From Bradyrhizobium murdochi (GTDB lineage Bacteria > Pseudomonadota > Alphaproteobacteria > Rhizobiales > Xanthobacteraceae), in assembly GCF_000472965.1 (NCBI RefSeq), contig NZ_AXAU01000004.1, positions 13,414-77,413 of the forward strand: DNA of 64,000 nt, read 5' to 3'. Below, in pieces: positions 61,633-64,000 of the stretch; position 1 is the first letter of the stretch, and each line of letters starts with the position of its first letter. Position numbers and translations under genes: made by a program. The notes beneath the pieces were generated by a model. It was not told the DNA's origin. It did no database searches and saw only the letters and a list, made by a program, of their open reading frames with translations.

Positions 61633-62985
61633 TTAGAACGCCGTCCCTGCCCGCTTCGGCTTCGGATACTCCGCGTCGGTTTCGCGCGGCAGCGGCGTGA
61701 TCTTTAGTGCGGTGATACGGTTGCGCTCGCGGCGCAGCACGCGGAAACGGCAGCCGTGGAAGGTAAAATTCTGGCCGCGTTCGGGGATCGAGCGCGCCTC
61801 GTGAATCACGAGGCCGGCGACTGTCGTCGCCTCCTCGTCGGGCAGATGCCAGTTCATGGCGCGGTTGAGGTCACGGATCGGCACGGAGCCATCCACCACC
61901 ACAGAGCCGTCGGCCTGGACGCGGACGCCGGCGACCACGACGTCGTGCTCGTCGGAAATATCGCCGACGATCTCTTCCAGAACGTCTTCCAGCGTCACCA
62001 TGCCTTCGACCTCGCCATATTCGTCGACGACGAGCGCGAAGTGGGTTTTGCGGCGGCGGAACGCCTTCAACTGTTCGGACAGGGGCCGCATCTCCGGCAC
62101 GAACCAGGGCGGCAGCATGATGGCCGAAACGTCGATGCGAGAGGTGTCGCCTTCGGACGCACGGATCGCGCGCAGCAGGTCCTTGGCGTGCAGCACGCCG
62201 ATGATGTTCTCCGTCTTGTCGCGCCACAGGGGAATGCGCGTGTACTCGGTGGCCAGCACCTCGCGCACCAGTTCGTCCGGCGGCAGGTCGGCATTGATCA
62301 TCACCATCGCGGTGCGGTGCACCATGACATCAGATACCGCGAGATCGCCGAAGCGGAAGACATTGTGGATGTACTCGGCCTCGCCGCTTTCGATGCCGCC
62401 GTGCACGGCGGATTCCTCCACCAGCCCCTCGATTTCGGAATCGGTGAGGATTTCGTGCTGGGAGGATTCCTTGACGCCGAACATGCGCAGGATGCCGCGG
62501 GAGGCGGCGTTGAGCAGCCAGTTGAGCGGCCAGAAAACCAGGTAGGACAGATAGAGCGGATAGGCAATCCATTGCGAGACCGGCGTCGGCTGGCGGATCG
62601 CAAATGTCTTCGGCACCTGCTCGCCGATCACGATGTGCAGCGAGGAGAACACCAAAAAGCCCGCCAGGAACGAGACGAAGTGCAGCGTGCGTTCCGACAT
62701 TCCGAGCGGAACGAGCAGCGGTTCGAGCAGCGCCGAAACGGTGGGCTCGCCGACCCAGCCGAGACCGAGGGAGGCCATGGTGATGCCGAGCTGGCAGCAG
62801 GCGAGATAGGCCTCGATATTGCCCATCATGCCATGCAGCAAGTGCGCACCGAAACGGTCCTGCTCGACCATCGCCTTGATGCGGAAGCCGCGGCTCTTGA
62901 CCAGCGCAAACTCGGCGGCCACGTAAAACGCGTTGGCGGCGAGCAGCAAGATCGCGAGCAGCAGATTGAGCGCGGTCGAACTCAT
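61633..62985 (-). CDS. CNNM/CorC-family membrane protein (hemolysin family)
   Basis: This 450-residue protein has an N-terminal DUF21 membrane domain (LNLLLAILLLAANAFYVAAE, AYLACCQLGITMASLGLGWV, FVSFLAGFLVFSSLHIVIGE), then a CBS-domain pair (VSDVMVHRTAMVMINADLPP, HFALVVDEYGEVEGMVTLED) and a C-terminal CorC/HlyC domain (VDGSVPIRDLNRAMNWHLPD). The family handles magnesium/cobalt efflux; the hemolysin name is historical. The ATG at 62985 has GAGGAATAT upstream. It follows aroB on the same strand after about 60 bases. Confidence 0.92.
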   Translation of the reverse strand: MSSTALNLLLAILLLAANAFYVAAEFALVKSRGFRIKAMVEQDRFGAHLLHGMMGNIEAYLACCQLGITMASLGLGWVGEPTVSALLEPLLVPLGMSERTLHFVSFLAGFLVFSSLHIVIGEQVPKTFAIRQPTPVSQWIAYPLYLSYLVFWPLNWLLNAASRGILRMFGVKESSQHEILTDSEIEGLVEESAVHGGIESGEAEYIHNVFRFGDLAVSDVMVHRTAMVMINADLPPDELVREVLATEYTRIPLWRDKTENIIGVLHAKDLLRAIRASEGDTSRIDVSAIMLPPWFVPEMRPLSEQLKAFRRRKTHFALVVDEYGEVEGMVTLEDVLEEIVGDISDEHDVVVAGVRVQADGSVVVDGSVPIRDLNRAMNWHLPDEEATTVAGLVIHEARSIPERGQNFTFHGCRFRVLRRERNRITALKITPLPRETDAEYPKPKRAGTAF

Positions 62986-63046
62986 ATATTCCTCGTGACG
63001 ACCCCGGCCCCGCGCGACGCTTGCGTCAAGCCGCCCGATAATCCCG

Positions 63047-64000
<954 letters not shown>

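Overview
The window looks like chromosomal DNA of a high-GC alphaproteobacterium, most likely Bradyrhizobium or a close relative in the Nitrobacteraceae. This is inferred from the GC-rich sequence (for example 42 of 60 bases G+C at 43441-43500), from recognisable proteins (CobS/CobT, a CarD-family regulator with a Lys/Ala-rich N-terminus, FdxA, a Suv3-like helicase, DUF2336, DUF3108 and DUF1236 proteins, many Bug/ABC binding proteins and acyl-CoA enzymes), and from the many palindromic intergenic repeats. No rRNA, phage, insertion sequence or CRISPR array was seen.

Layout. 1-9.4 kb: small-molecule metabolism (ABC binding protein, FAD oxidoreductase divergent from a LysR regulator, aspartate dehydrogenase coupled to a ParE-type toxin/antitoxin pair, enoyl-CoA hydratase, ketopantoate-reductase-like protein, SDR, hydantoin-racemase-like protein, alpha/beta hydrolase). 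9.5-14.3 kb: a RoxA-like di-haem cytochrome, an HSL-type esterase, a PfkB-type kinase and tRNA-Arg(CCT). 14.5-22 kb: PRC-barrel protein, a Bug/cupin/RraA cluster next to an AraC regulator, exported proteins, a second ketopantoate-reductase-like protein and stress-type membrane proteins. 22-30.3 kb: acyl-CoA catabolism (SDR, two acyl-CoA dehydrogenases, two enoyl-CoA hydratases, glyoxalase-fold proteins, a LivJ-type binding protein). 30.3-43.7 kb: exported nuclease-like protein, M48 lipoprotein protease, DUF1236 protein, then a run on the minus strand (helicase, S4 protein, FdxA, CarD), DUF3108 and rpmB.

43.7-48.06 kb is a visibly different, lower-GC block (27/60 at 44281-44340 and 30/60 at 46141-46200). 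It carries a reverse transcriptase, a DUF262 protein and a RelA/SpoT-domain-like protein, and looks like a horizontally acquired candidate antiviral or abortive-infection cassette inserted behind the rpmB terminator. It is the most interesting part of the window.

48-64 kb returns to host-like sequence: DUF2235 hydrolase, DUF2336 protein, Old-Yellow-Enzyme-type reductase, phytase-like esterase, cobT and cobS (aerobic B12 cobaltochelatase), DedA protein, two divergent citrate synthase paralogues (one with an N-terminal DNA-binding domain) around a palindromic intergenic region, a J-domain protein divergent from a BolA protein, a CNNM/CorC membrane protein and the 3' part of aroB running off the right edge.

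Almost every long gap without a gene is filled by one of several families of dispersed palindromic repeats, annotated individually.
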